The notes under the pieces were generated by a model, which was not told the origin of the DNA, ran no database searches, and saw nothing but the letters and a program-made list of their open reading frames with translations. Below, piece by piece: positions 1 to 7,925 of a stretch of 64,000 bases of DNA. Numbering within the stretch: the first letter of the stretch is position 1; the number at the start of each line of letters is the position of its first letter. The stretch is taken from contig NZ_JACCFL010000001.1 of assembly GCF_013410375.1 (NCBI RefSeq), forward strand, positions 1,922,001 through 1,986,000, read 5' to 3'. This DNA is from Leifsonia shinshuensis. Its GTDB lineage: Bacteria > Actinomycetota > Actinomycetes > Actinomycetales > Microbacteriaceae. Position numbers and translations under genes: made by a program.

Positions 1-831
1 CGGCGCGGGACCGGCCGCCGGGCGGGCGTGCGCGGCGCGGTGCTGGCGGACGTAGAAGAACGTCACGACCGCGATGTAGCCGATCCAGCCCACGACCTGC
101 AGCCAGGTGGGCGACGGGTTGAAGTTGAGGATCCCTGCGAGGGCGGTGCCGTACCAGCTCGACGCCGGGATGAACCCGCTGATGTCGTAGGCGTGCACGC
201 CGGAGCCCGGCAGGACACCGGCGTCCTGCAGGTCGCCGATGCCGTAGGCGAGCACGCCACCCGCGACCAGGATGAGGAACGCGCCGGTCCAGGTGAAGAA
301 CGACCCGAGGTTGATCTTAAGCATGCCGCGGTAGAGCAGGAAGCCGAGGACCGCCGCCGTGACCAGGCCCAGGACGGCGCCGATGACCGGCTCCCAGCCG
401 CCGCCGATGCTGGCGACGGTGGCCCAGACGAAGAGCGCGGTCTCGATGCCCTCGCGGCCCACGCTCAGCATGGCGAGGATCACGACGCCCCAGCCGGCGC
501 CGACGAGCACGGAGTCGAGCCGGTTCTGGAGGGTGGACTTCATGCTGCGGGCGGTCCTGCCCATCCAGAAGATCATCCAGGTGACGAAGCCGACCGCGAT
601 GAGCGAGAGTGTGCCGCCGACGATCTCCTGCGCCTCGAAGCTGAGGCCGTAGGGGCCCCAGGTGAGCAGCGCCCCGATCCCGAGCGGCACGATCAGCGCG
701 ATGCCGACGCCCACCCAGAGCTTCGAGAGGACGTCCCGCCGTCCGACCTTGACCACGTAGGCGACGAGGATGGTGACGATGAGCGCCATTTCGAGGCCTT
801 CGCGGAGGCCGATCAGGTAGTTCGCGAGCAC
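1..831 (-). CDS. efeU: Iron permease EfeU (FTR1 family), C-terminus cut by the window edge
   Basis: Membrane permease of the EfeUOB-type ferrous/ferric iron uptake system. The reverse strand is open from a GTG at 831 to base 1 (277 codons seen), so the end of the protein and probably efeO/efeB lie outside the window. The two REGxE motifs that define the FTR1 family are present: REGLE about ten residues from the start and REGIE near residue 123. About seven hydrophobic segments are visible. The start MLANYLIGLREG matches the usual FTR1 N-terminus with the first motif inside helix 1. A DtxR/IdeR-like palindrome lies about 30 bp upstream, so repression by iron is expected. Family assignment is firm; the metal form transported is inferred. 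Confidence 0.9.
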   Translation of the reverse strand, partial: MLANYLIGLREGLEMALIVTILVAYVVKVGRRDVLSKLWVGVGIALIVPLGIGALLTWGPYGLSFEAQEIVGGTLSLIAVGFVTWMIFWMGRTARSMKSTLQNRLDSVLVGAGWGVVILAMLSVGREGIETALFVWATVASIGGGWEPVIGAVLGLVTAAVLGFLLYRGMLKINLGSFFTWTGAFLILVAGGVLAYGIGDLQDAGVLPGSGVHAYDISGFIPASSWYGTALAGILNFNPSPTWLQVVGWIGYIAVVTFFYVRQHRAAHARPAAGPAP

Positions 832-860
832 AGAGGACCTTCGGCTGGAGGGGTGGGATG

Positions 861-881
861 TTGGTAAGGCTAACCTTACCT
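861..881. promoter_or_regulatory. DtxR/IdeR-type iron box upstream of efeU
   Basis: Imperfect palindrome GGTAAGGCTAACCTTACC (863-880) flanked by TT and T. It resembles the DtxR/IdeR consensus TTAGGTTAGGCTAACCTAA and sits 30-50 bp upstream of the efeU GTG, where binding would block transcription when iron is plentiful. Confidence 0.75.
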
Positions 882-918
882 GCTCGACTCTAGAACACCT
901 CCGGCCGATGTGTCCAGC

Positions 919-924
919 TAGGAT
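919..924 (+). promoter_or_regulatory. -10 element TAGGAT, leaderless start
   Basis: TAGGAT ends 6 nt before the ATG at 931. A transcript would begin at or next to the start codon, giving a leaderless mRNA. No clear -35 is visible. Confidence 0.55.
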
Positions 925-930
925 TCGAGC

Positions 931-1362
931 ATGCTGAGCCGGATCGTCAACGCCATCCTGCTGGTCGTCGCGGGAGCGGTGATCGGCGGGATCGGGACGA
1001 TCGCGCACCAGATCACGGTCGACTGGGGCGGCGTCGACATCCCGCTCGGGCTGGTCGCCTCGCTGCTCTGCTTCACGGCTCTCCTGGTCGGATTGCGCCT
1101 GCTCGGCGACTCCCGCTGGCCCGCGCTCTGCGCCGCGCTCGGGACCATCGCCGTCATCCTGCTGTTCACCCAGCAGAGCCCCGGCGGCTCGGTGCTGATC
1201 CCGAACAACCCGATGGGCGTGGTCTGGCTCGTCGGCCCGATCCTGATCGCCGCGATCGTCGTCGCCTGGCCGGACGTCCGCGGCGGCCTGCCGGCCCGGG
1301 ACCGCCGCACGGCCCCGGCTGTGGCGGAGCACGGCGGGCACCGCCCGGACGGCCTAAGCTAG
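931..1362 (+). CDS. Small integral membrane protein (DUF6113-like)
   Basis: 143-residue protein with four hydrophobic segments (about residues 5-25, 38-60, 65-80 and 90-112) and a short polar, Arg/Gly/His-rich tail. No catalytic motif is seen and I assign no function; actinobacterial proteins of this size next to fdxA are often placed in DUF6113, and that family name is from memory. It is divergent from efeU with 99 bp between them and is followed 40 bp later by fdxA. The ATG at 931 is supported by a -10 element ending 6 nt upstream and by the hydrophobic start [13 protein letters not shown]. Confidence 0.6.
   Translation: MLSRIVNAILLVVAGAVIGGIGTIAHQITVDWGGVDIPLGLVASLLCFTALLVGLRLLGDSRWPALCAALGTIAVILLFTQQSPGGSVLIPNNPMGVVWLVGPILIAAIVVAWPDVRGGLPARDRRTAPAVAEHGGHRPDGLS
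1355..1360 (+). promoter_or_regulatory. Candidate -10 element TAAGCT for fdxA
   Basis: TAAGCT lies 42 bp before the fdxA GTG, at the 3' end of the upstream gene, and is followed by a GAAGGGA ribosome-binding site (1384-1390). It is a plausible -10 for a short leadered transcript. Confidence 0.4.
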
Positions 1363-1402
1363 GGGAGTACCCGCCGCCGTTTCGAAGGGAACCGGAACCA
1401 CA

Positions 1403-1723
1403 GTGACCTATGTCATCGCCCTCCCGTGCGTCGATGTGAAAGACCGCGCCTGCATCGACGAATGCCCCGTCGACTGCATCTACGAGGGCGAGCGATCGCT
1501 GTACATACACCCCGACGAATGCGTCGACTGCGGCGCCTGCGAGCCGGTCTGCCCGGTCGAGGCGATCTACTACGAGGACGACCTCCCCGAGGAGTGGGCC
1601 GACTACTACAAGGCCAACGTCGAGTTCTTCGACGACGTCGGCTCGCCCGGCGGCGCGGCCAAGGTGGGCGTGATCGCCAAGGACCACCCGATCATCGCCG
1701 CCCTGCCTCCGCAGGCCCACTGA
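1403..1723 (+). CDS. fdxA: 7Fe ferredoxin FdxA ([3Fe-4S][4Fe-4S])
   Basis: Soluble electron carrier of 106 residues. The N-terminal half carries two ferredoxin cysteine motifs, CIDECPVDC and [12 protein letters not shown], in the spacing of mycobacterial/Streptomyces FdxA. The acidic second half ends [13 protein letters not shown], also typical of this family. The start is a GTG ([12 protein letters not shown]...), preceded by a purine-rich stretch; the family normally begins with MTYVI. dapC follows 14 bp downstream, an arrangement common in actinobacteria that suggests co-transcription but no mechanistic link. Identification is firm; the redox partners cannot be read here. Confidence 0.93.
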   Translation: MTYVIALPCVDVKDRACIDECPVDCIYEGERSLYIHPDECVDCGACEPVCPVEAIYYEDDLPEEWADYYKANVEFFDDVGSPGGAAKVGVIAKDHPIIAALPPQAH

Positions 1724-1737
1724 CGTGGCGCGCTGAC

Positions 1738-2892
1738 ATGGCGCTCGGAGAGCTGCCCGACTACCCCTGGGATCTCATGGCGCCGTACGCGGCGCGCGCC
1801 CGCGCTGCCGTGCCGTTCGGCGACGGCTCCGGGATCGTCGACCTCTCGATCGGCTCGCCCGTCGACCCGACCCCTGCGCTGATCCGCGACGCGCTCGCCG
1901 AGGCGACCGACGCGCACGCGTACCCGCAGACCGTCGGCACGCCCGCCCTGCGCGAGGCGATCGCCGCCTGGTTCGCCCGCCGGCGCGGCGTCACGGGGCT
2001 CGCCCCGGAGGAGGTGCTTCCGACGATCGGCTCCAAGGAGCTCGTCGCCTTCCTGCCGTTCTTCCTCGGGCTGGGCGAGGGCGACGCCGTCGTGCACCCG
2101 CGCGCGGCGTACCCGACCTACGCGATCGGCGCGGCGTTCGCGGGCGCCGAGGCGGTCGCGAGCGACGACCCCGCGCAGTGGCCGGAGAACACCCGCCTGG
2201 TCTGGCTGAACAGCCCGGGCAATCCCGACGGCCGGGTGCTGTCCGTGGAGGACCTGCGGGCCGCCGTCGCCCGGGCCAGGGAGCTGGGCGCGGTCGTGGC
2301 GGGCGACGAGTGCTACGCCGAGCTCGGCTGGGACGCGCCGTGGGACGCCGCCCCCACCCCCAGCGTGCTGGACCCGCGCGTGGTCGGCGACGACCGCAGC
2401 GGCGTGCTCGCCGTGTACTCGCTGAGCAAGCAGTCGAACCTCGCCGGCTACCGGGCCGCGTTCATCGCGGGCGACCGCGGGCTGATCGCACGTCTCACCA
2501 CGGTGCGCAAGCACGCCGGGCTGATGCTGCCGTCGCCGCTGCAGGCCGCGATGGTCGTCGCGCTCGGCGACGACGCGCACGTGGCCGACCAGCGGGAGCG
2601 CTACCGGGCCCGGCGCGCGCTGCTGAAGCCCGCGCTGGAGGCCGCAGGCTTCCGCATCGACCGCAGCGAGGCGGGCCTCTACCTGTGGGCGACCGAGGGA
2701 CGCGACGCCTGGGAGAGCATCGGCCGGCTCGCCGACCTCGGCATCCTGGCCGGACCCGGCGTCTTCTACGGCGACCACTACCCGGAGCACGTGCGCCTGT
2801 CGCTGACCGCCACCGACGAGCGGATCGCCGCCGCGGCATCCCGGCTGCGGTCCTTTGGAGACACCCTCGCTGCGTTTGGAGACACCCTCTAA
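1738..2892 (+). CDS. dapC: Succinyldiaminopimelate transaminase DapC
   Basis: PLP-dependent class I/II aminotransferase (384 aa) converting N-succinyl-2-amino-6-ketopimelate to N-succinyl-LL-diaminopimelate in lysine/peptidoglycan synthesis. The ATG at 1738 begins MALGELPDYPWD. Visible motifs are LSIGSPVDPTP near the start, NSPGNPDG in the cofactor domain, the DECYAELGW segment, and SLSKQSNLAGYR containing the Schiff-base lysine. The place directly after fdxA is the usual one for actinobacterial dapC. The open frame extends 104 codons further upstream through fdxA, but that is a frame shadow. The last codons are a duplicated FGDTL unit from a 21-bp direct repeat (2854-2889), an odd tail not needed for the fold. 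Confidence 0.9.
   Translation: MALGELPDYPWDLMAPYAARARAAVPFGDGSGIVDLSIGSPVDPTPALIRDALAEATDAHAYPQTVGTPALREAIAAWFARRRGVTGLAPEEVLPTIGSKELVAFLPFFLGLGEGDAVVHPRAAYPTYAIGAAFAGAEAVASDDPAQWPENTRLVWLNSPGNPDGRVLSVEDLRAAVARARELGAVVAGDECYAELGWDAPWDAAPTPSVLDPRVVGDDRSGVLAVYSLSKQSNLAGYRAAFIAGDRGLIARLTTVRKHAGLMLPSPLQAAMVVALGDDAHVADQRERYRARRALLKPALEAAGFRIDRSEAGLYLWATEGRDAWESIGRLADLGILAGPGVFYGDHYPEHVRLSLTATDERIAAAASRLRSFGDTLAAFGDTL
2854..2889 (+). repeat. 21-bp period direct repeat at the 3' end of dapC
   Basis: The 15-mer TTTGGAGACACCCTC occurs at 2854-2868 and again at 2875-2889, a period of 21 bp. In frame it makes FGDTLAA-FGDTL, the last residues before the stop. The duplication keeps the reading frame. Confidence 0.85.
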
Positions 2893-2941
2893 AGGAGCCC
2901 CGCAGCCTTTGCTCGATGCGACAGTAGCCGCGCGGGTTGGC

Positions 2942-2947
2942 TAGGCT
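2942..2947 (+). promoter_or_regulatory. Candidate -10 element TAGGCT for gltA
   Basis: TAGGCT about 75 bp upstream of the gltA GTG, in the 128-bp gap after dapC. It implies a leader of about 65 nt that ends in the strong AGGAGG site at 3011-3016. Confidence 0.45.
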
Positions 2948-3020
2948 GTACCAGCACGGCTTCACTGCGTCGCCGACACGATCGGCACGCGAAGCATCCC
3001 AATCCCACCCAGGAGGCGTT

Positions 3021-4385
3021 GTGAGCGGACTCGGCACCGAGCAGGCCGGCACCGAGCGGACCGGCGCCGCTCAGCCGCAGGCGGAGCAGCGCGGACCCGC
3101 CCAGGAGGCGGCCGTCGCCGAGCTGCGCTACCCGGGTGGCGTCGCGGAGTTCCCGATCCTGCCGAGCACGCAGGGCGCGTCGAGCATCGACCTCTCCAGC
3201 CTGACCCGCCAGACCGGGCTGACCAGCCTGGACTACGGCTTCGTCAACACGGCCGCCACGCGCTCGGCCATCACCTACATCGACGGCGACGCGGGCATCC
3301 TGCGCTACCGCGGCTACCCGATCGAGCAGGTGGCCGAGAACTCGACCTTCCTCGAAGTCGCCTGGCTGCTCATCCACGGCGAGCTGCCGACCCCGGCCGA
3401 GCTGGCCGACTTCGACGACCGCATCCGCCGCCACACGCTCCTGCACGAGGACCTGCGCAGCTTCTTCAGCGCCCTCCCGCACGACGCGCACCCGATGTCG
3501 GTGCTCTCCAGCGCCGTGTCGGCCCTCTCGACCTTCTACCAGGACTCGCTCAGTGTCAGCGACCCGGAGCAGGTGGAGCTCTCGACCGTCCGCCTCCTCG
3601 CCAAGCTCCCCGTGATCGCGGCCTACGCGCACAAGAAGAGCATCGGCCAGGCGTTCCTCTACCCGGACAACTCGCTGAGCTTCGTGGACAACTTCCTGCG
3701 GCTCAACTTCGGCACCCTCGCCGAGCCGTACGAGGTGAACCCGGTGCTGTCCCGCGCGCTGGAGCGCCTCCTCATCCTCCACGAGGACCACGAGCAGAAC
3801 GCGTCCACCTCGACGGTCCGCCTCGTCGGCTCGACCCAGGCGAACCTGTTCGCCTCCGTGTCGGCCGGCATCAACGCGCTCTACGGACCGCTGCACGGCG
3901 GCGCGAACGAGGCCGTCCTGCAGATGCTCGCGAACATCCGCGACTCGGGCGAGAGCGTCCAGAAGTTCGTCGAGCGGGTCAAGAACAAGGAGTCCGGCGT
4001 CAAGCTGATGGGCTTCGGGCACCGCGTCTACAAGAACTTCGACCCGCGCGCCAAGCTCGTCAAGCAGTCCGCCGACGAGGTGCTCGCCGCCCTCGGCGTG
4101 CACGACCCGCTGCTCGACATCGCGAAGGAGCTCGAGGAGGTCGCGCTCGCCGACCAGTACTTCGTCGACCGCCGCCTCTACCCGAACGTCGACTTCTACA
4201 CCGGGGTGATCTACAAGGCGATGGGCTTCCCGACCCGGATGTTCACCGTGCTGTTCGCGATCGGCCGCCTCCCCGGCTGGATCGCGCACTGGCGCGAGAT
4301 GACCCAGGACCCGAGCACCAAGATCGGCCGTCCGCAGCAGCTCTACGTCGGGGACGTCGAGCGCAACTGGCCGACCGGCCGCTGA
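3021..4385 (+). CDS. gltA: Citrate synthase GltA
   Basis: Type II (hexameric-type) citrate synthase, 454 aa, condensing acetyl-CoA and oxaloacetate at the entry to the TCA cycle. The GTG at 3021 has AGGAGG at 3011-3016; an upstream in-frame ATG has no such site and its extension is not family-like. The first ~40 residues are polar and repetitive (GTEQA/GTERT). The core begins at FPILPSTQGASSIDLS. Catalytic residues are recognisable in GPLHGGANEAV (His), GFGHRVYKNFDPRA (His) and NVDFYTG (Asp). The gene stands alone between dapC and a convergent hydrolase, with a perfect inverted repeat just past its stop. The close of the protein (YVGDVERNWPTGR) is typical of the family. Confidence 0.95.
   Translation: MSGLGTEQAGTERTGAAQPQAEQRGPAQEAAVAELRYPGGVAEFPILPSTQGASSIDLSSLTRQTGLTSLDYGFVNTAATRSAITYIDGDAGILRYRGYPIEQVAENSTFLEVAWLLIHGELPTPAELADFDDRIRRHTLLHEDLRSFFSALPHDAHPMSVLSSAVSALSTFYQDSLSVSDPEQVELSTVRLLAKLPVIAAYAHKKSIGQAFLYPDNSLSFVDNFLRLNFGTLAEPYEVNPVLSRALERLLILHEDHEQNASTSTVRLVGSTQANLFASVSAGINALYGPLHGGANEAVLQMLANIRDSGESVQKFVERVKNKESGVKLMGFGHRVYKNFDPRAKLVKQSADEVLAALGVHDPLLDIAKELEEVALADQYFVDRRLYPNVDFYTGVIYKAMGFPTRMFTVLFAIGRLPGWIAHWREMTQDPSTKIGRPQQLYVGDVERNWPTGR
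3033..3062 (+). repeat. 15-bp tandem duplication in the gltA N-terminal codons
   Basis: GGCACCGAGCAGGCC (3033-3047) is followed at once by GGCACCGAGCGGACC (3048-3062), 13 of 15 bases identical, encoding GTEQA-GTERT before the conserved synthase core. Confidence 0.7.
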
Positions 4386-4392
4386 GCGCCCT

Positions 4393-4411
4393 GAGCCGAG
4401 GGCCTCGGCTC
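4393..4411. terminator. Inverted repeat between convergent gltA and the acylase gene
   Basis: GAGCCGAGG-G-CCTCGGCTC, perfect 9-bp arms around a single base, 7 bp after the gltA stop. A second palindromic GCCGCCGCGGCGG run follows near 4430-4443. Bidirectional termination is plausible; there is no T-tract. Confidence 0.5.
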
Positions 4412-4444
4412 CGACCGCCTCGCCTCCAGCCGCCGCGGCGGCGG

Positions 4445-7072
4445 TCAGGGCGTGAGGGTGAGGGTCTGATCCGCCGCCGCGCGGACCGCCTTCGCTGAGA
4501 ACGGCCACGGCCGGGTCTCGCCGACCGCCCAGAGCGCGGCCTGATCGGCGTAGTGCGCGTCGAAGGCGTGCCCGGAGGCTCCCGTGAGGTTGATCCAGGT
4601 GCTGCGGTCGACGTCGCCGAGGTCGACGACCATCCGCATCGACGGCGCGCGGTCGACCTGATAGCCGGCCGACGCGTCCCAGCCGGTCGCGTCCACCACG
4701 CTCGAACCTCCGCTGAGCGGGTACGGCCCGCGGTTGAAGAGCCACTCGATCGGGGCGACGCCGGACGAGCCGAAGGACGCGTTCCTGAGCTCCAGGGTGT
4801 GCAGGCGGTCCCAGCGCCAGCCTTTCGGGTCGCCGCCGAGGGTGCTCTCGGCCTCCTTCCAGGCCTGGTTCGCCGCGTAGGCGATCATGTCGTCGCGGTC
4901 GCCCGTGCCGAGGCGGCTGTCCGCCCACCAGGCCGAGTCGGGCTGCTTCACCAGCGACTGCACGACCTGGAACCAGCGGTCGCCGCCGATCGGCGGCGCC
5001 GACGCGGGGAGCTTGCGGCCGAACGCGTCCGCCAGCAGGGTCTTCCAGAACACCGCGAAGTAGGCCGCGGCGGCGCTGTCGCCGTCGTCGTGGTAGTCCC
5101 AGTGCCGCAGCAGCGCCGCGCCCTTGGCGACGCCGGAGGTCGGGTCCGCCTTCGAGCCGATGGCGACGACGAGGGGAGCGAGCGTGGCCGCGCTCGCATC
5201 GTAGGTGTCCGCCTGGATGGCGGACATGTCCTTCGCCGTGACCGTGTGTCCCGCGTCGAGCAGCTTCGTCAGCCGGAGCTGGATCTGGTTCGCGCGGTAC
5301 CCGGCGTCCCAGTCCTGCGTGATCATCGCGGGGAACTGCGGTCCGACCGCGGCGTTGTTGGCCGTGACGATGTAGCCGCTCGGCGGGTTGAGGACGCTCG
5401 GCAGCTGCTCGTAGGGGATCGTCCCCACCCAGCCGTACTCGCTGGTCCAGCCCGGTACCGGGACCGTCCCGTCGCCCTTCGCGCGGACCGGGATCAGCCC
5501 GGGCGCCTGGTAGCCGATGTTGCCGTCCACGTCCGCGTAGAGCAGGTTCTGCGACGGCACCTGGAAGGAGGCCGCGGCCGCGTGGAAGCTCGCCCAGTCG
5601 TGGGCGGCGTCGAAGGCGAAGATCGCGTTCGCGGTGGGCCCGGGAGTGAGCGCCGTCCACTGCAGCGAGAGCTGGAACTCCTGTGCGGGGACGCCGAGCT
5701 TGCCGGCCTGGTCCTTCGCGATCACGTCGTAGCCGTCGCTGAGGTCGGTGATGATCGGCCCGTGCCGGGTCGACCGGACGGTGATCCGCACGTCCGGGCC
5801 GCCCGCGACCCGGATGGTCTCGTGCCGGATCGTCAGCGGCTCCTGCTTTCCGTCGTACTCGTAGCTGCTCCCGCTGACCTTCTCGACGTAGAGGTCGGCC
5901 ACGTCCGGCCCGAGGTTGGTGAACCCCCAGGCGATGCGGGCGTTGTGGCCGATGATGACGCCGGGGAGGCCGGAGAAGCTGAACCCGGCGACGTCGAACG
6001 GGCACGCCGCGTCGACGACCGCGCAGTGCAGACCGACCTGGTACCAGACCGAGGGCATCACCACTCCGAGGTGCGGGTCGTTGGCGAGCAGCGGCTTGCC
6101 GGTCGCGGTGTGGGCCCCGGAGACCACCCACGAGTTCGAGCCGATGTCGTCTCCTGCCGGGCCCATCAGGGTCGGCAGGGCGTCGAGGCTCGTGGCCACC
6201 TGCTCCAGCCGGTCCCGGTACTGCGGGGTGGGCACGGCGGCGAGCGCGGCCGTGGCGTCGGCGTCTCCGGGCGCGGAGGCCGACGGCGTCGCGCCGGCCG
6301 GGGCGGCGTCCGGGGTCACCGTGGTGGGGGAGCCGCCGCCCAGCGCGGTGATCGTGGGGTGCGCGCTGTAGTCGTAGCCGGGGTGCAGGTCGGCGACCTG
6401 CTGCGGGGTGAGCTTGGTGGCCAGCAGGGCGCGGTCGATCTCGTCCTCCAGGTTGGAGCGGAGGTCCCAGGCCATCGCCTTGAGCCACGCGATCGAGTCG
6501 GCCGGGGTCCACTTCTCCGGGTGGTAGCCGGGGTTCTGGATGCCGAGGATCGCGTACTCCAGCGACAGCTGGGCCCCGGAGTGCGCGGCCAGGTAGGCGT
6601 TCACGCCGTCCGCGTAGTCCTGGTAGTAGCGCAGCGACGTCTTGTCGAGCAGCTTCACCTCCTGCTCGGCGACGTCGCGCCAGCCGAGCGTGCGGATGAA
6701 GGTGTCGGTCGGCAGCTGGCTCGCGCCGAAGAGCTCGGAGAGCCGGCCGGAGGTGACGTGCCGGCGGAAGTCCATCTCCCAGAACCGGTCCTGGGCGTGC
6801 ACGTAGCCCTGGGCGCGGAACAGGTCGTCGGCGGTGCGCGCGGTGATCTGCGGGACGCCCGCGGTATCGCGCGCGACGGTCACCGGAGCGCTCAGCCCGC
6901 TCAGCGTCAGTGTGCCGGAGGTCTGCGGGAACGACCGCGTGACGGTCCACACCGCGACGCCGCCGGCGAGGAGGACGAGCACGAGCAGCACGGCGAGGGC
7001 GACTCCGAGGGTGCGCAGCACGCGGTGGTGCAGCCTCAGCCGGGGAGTGTCGTCGCCCACCTCGCTCCTCAC
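4445..7072 (-). CDS. Penicillin acylase family Ntn-hydrolase, membrane-anchored or secreted
   Basis: 875-residue member of the penicillin amidase (S45) family, which cleaves amide bonds of N-acyl compounds such as beta-lactams or acyl-homoserine lactones. A basic N-terminus is followed by one strong hydrophobic segment (about 20-45), a signal anchor or signal peptide. The precursor has the expected order: alpha-chain region, a variable Pro/Ala/Ser-rich linker (about 250-285), then the autocleavage site Gly-Ser in GSNSW, where Ser312 would become the N-terminal nucleophile of the beta chain. PSVWYQVGLHC and SFSGLPGVIIGHNARIAWGFTN are family hallmarks. A TAGAGT -10 (complement of 7109-7114) precedes the GTG start. 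The real substrate cannot be told from sequence. The gene is convergent with gltA and stands alone. Confidence 0.85.
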   Translation of the reverse strand: MRSEVGDDTPRLRLHHRVLRTLGVALAVLLVLVLLAGGVAVWTVTRSFPQTSGTLTLSGLSAPVTVARDTAGVPQITARTADDLFRAQGYVHAQDRFWEMDFRRHVTSGRLSELFGASQLPTDTFIRTLGWRDVAEQEVKLLDKTSLRYYQDYADGVNAYLAAHSGAQLSLEYAILGIQNPGYHPEKWTPADSIAWLKAMAWDLRSNLEDEIDRALLATKLTPQQVADLHPGYDYSAHPTITALGGGSPTTVTPDAAPAGATPSASAPGDADATAALAAVPTPQYRDRLEQVATSLDALPTLMGPAGDDIGSNSWVVSGAHTATGKPLLANDPHLGVVMPSVWYQVGLHCAVVDAACPFDVAGFSFSGLPGVIIGHNARIAWGFTNLGPDVADLYVEKVSGSSYEYDGKQEPLTIRHETIRVAGGPDVRITVRSTRHGPIITDLSDGYDVIAKDQAGKLGVPAQEFQLSLQWTALTPGPTANAIFAFDAAHDWASFHAAAASFQVPSQNLLYADVDGNIGYQAPGLIPVRAKGDGTVPVPGWTSEYGWVGTIPYEQLPSVLNPPSGYIVTANNAAVGPQFPAMITQDWDAGYRANQIQLRLTKLLDAGHTVTAKDMSAIQADTYDASAATLAPLVVAIGSKADPTSGVAKGAALLRHWDYHDDGDSAAAAYFAVFWKTLLADAFGRKLPASAPPIGGDRWFQVVQSLVKQPDSAWWADSRLGTGDRDDMIAYAANQAWKEAESTLGGDPKGWRWDRLHTLELRNASFGSSGVAPIEWLFNRGPYPLSGGSSVVDATGWDASAGYQVDRAPSMRMVVDLGDVDRSTWINLTGASGHAFDAHYADQAALWAVGETRPWPFSAKAVRAAADQTLTLTP

Positions 7073-7196
7073 CTCGAGTCCGTCGCGGCGTCACCCGCGC
7101 GTCTACGGACTCTAACCCACCGAGGTGTCGTCGCCGAGAGGCGGCGCGGGGCGGCGCACGGGCCGGCTGGAGGCCTGGGCGAGGCCGGCCGGGAGG

Positions 7197-7820
7197 TCAG
7201 CGCGAGGTCAGCGCCGCCCAGGCCATCCGCTCGAGCACCGGGCGCACGCTGGCGTCCGTGCTGTGCGCGGCGCCGCCGCGGGCGGAGTGCGGCGTGGAGT
7301 TGATGAGGCCGAAGGTGGCCTGCACGCGCACGCGGAGCTCGTCCGCGGCGAGCGACGGGTGCAGCTCGCCGAGCACGCGCATCCACAGCTCGATGTAGCG
7401 GCGCTGCAGGGTGCGGACGGCCCGGCGCTCGTCCGGGGCGAGGGCGTCGAGGTCCCGGTCCTGGACCCGGATGGTGTCGGCCTCGGCGAGCGCGAAGTCG
7501 ACGTGGAAGGCGATCAGGCCGCGCAGGGCGCCCGCGGGGTCGGCCGCCTCCTCCTCCACCGCATTGCCGCCGTCGAGGAGGTTCTCGCTGACGCCGACCA
7601 GGAGCGCGGCCAGCACGGCCTGCTTGGACGCGAAGTGCCGGTACACCGCGGGACCGCTGACGCCGGCGGCGGCGCCCAGGTCTTCGATCGAGACGCCATT
7701 GAAGCCGCGCTCGGCGAACAGGCCCGCCGCGGCCGCGAGCAGTGCGGCGCGCCGGTCGGCCTTGGCCTGACTGCGCTGCGTCGGGCGGGCGAGCGGGTCG
7801 GCCGGTGCGGTCTCGGTCAT
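7197..7820 (-). CDS. TetR-family repressor of the leucine-catabolic operon
   Basis: 207-residue TetR-type regulator. The start is placed at the ATG giving MTETAPADPLARP, with GGAG about 12 nt upstream; a longer frame begins inside the operator. The helix-turn-helix is VSIEDLGAAAGVSGPAVYRHF (about 45-65). The C-terminal ligand domain contains ALRGLIAFHVDFAL, resembling the small TetR regulators that sense acyl-CoAs in mycobacterial branched-chain and fatty-acid operons. The gene is divergent from the carboxylase operon, and the 105 bp between them hold two related palindromes in GTTAGTG/CACTAAC. It very probably represses both itself and the operon; the ligand (an acyl-CoA of leucine breakdown) is an inference from context. 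Confidence 0.85.
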   Translation of the reverse strand: MTETAPADPLARPTQRSQAKADRRAALLAAAAGLFAERGFNGVSIEDLGAAAGVSGPAVYRHFASKQAVLAALLVGVSENLLDGGNAVEEEAADPAGALRGLIAFHVDFALAEADTIRVQDRDLDALAPDERRAVRTLQRRYIELWMRVLGELHPSLAADELRVRVQATFGLINSTPHSARGGAAHSTDASVRPVLERMAWAALTSR

Positions 7821-7856
7821 TTCTCGTGCACTCCAGGGAGCGGGCTGGACAATCGG

Positions 7857-7872
7857 GTTAATGAACACTAAC
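7857..7872. promoter_or_regulatory. TetR operator half-pair, site 1
   Basis: GTTAATGAACACTAAC: arms GTTAATG and CACTAAC with one mismatch around AA, on the tetR side of the divergent gap. It shares the CACTAAC half-site with site 2, 26 bp away centre to centre. Confidence 0.7.
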
Positions 7873-7880
7873 CTAAATTC

Positions 7881-7900
7881 GAGTTAGTGACCACTAACTC
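7881..7900. promoter_or_regulatory. TetR operator, site 2 (perfect palindrome)
   Basis: GAGTTAGTGACCACTAACTC: 9-bp perfect arms around AC. It lies 26 bp before the carboxylase start at 7926. An alternative GTG start at 7887 would sit inside this operator, a reason to reject that start. Confidence 0.85.
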
Positions 7901-7925
7901 ATGTCGACGAGGACACGGGAGCACG

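Noticed and set aside
28..867. Plus-strand 279-codon open frame at the window start
   Set aside because: It is the complement of efeU, whose REGLE/REGIE motifs are on the minus strand; the plus-strand product is Asp/Arg/Gly-rich and featureless.
2889..7094. A 1401-codon reverse-strand open frame over gltA and the acylase
   Set aside because: GC-rich third-frame artefact: Arg/Gly/Ala-rich composition, no domain, and it covers two confidently identified genes.
7887..7925. Upstream GTG start for the carboxylase beta subunit
   Set aside because: It lies inside the TetR operator and has no ribosome-binding site; ATG 7926 has GGGAG at a good distance.
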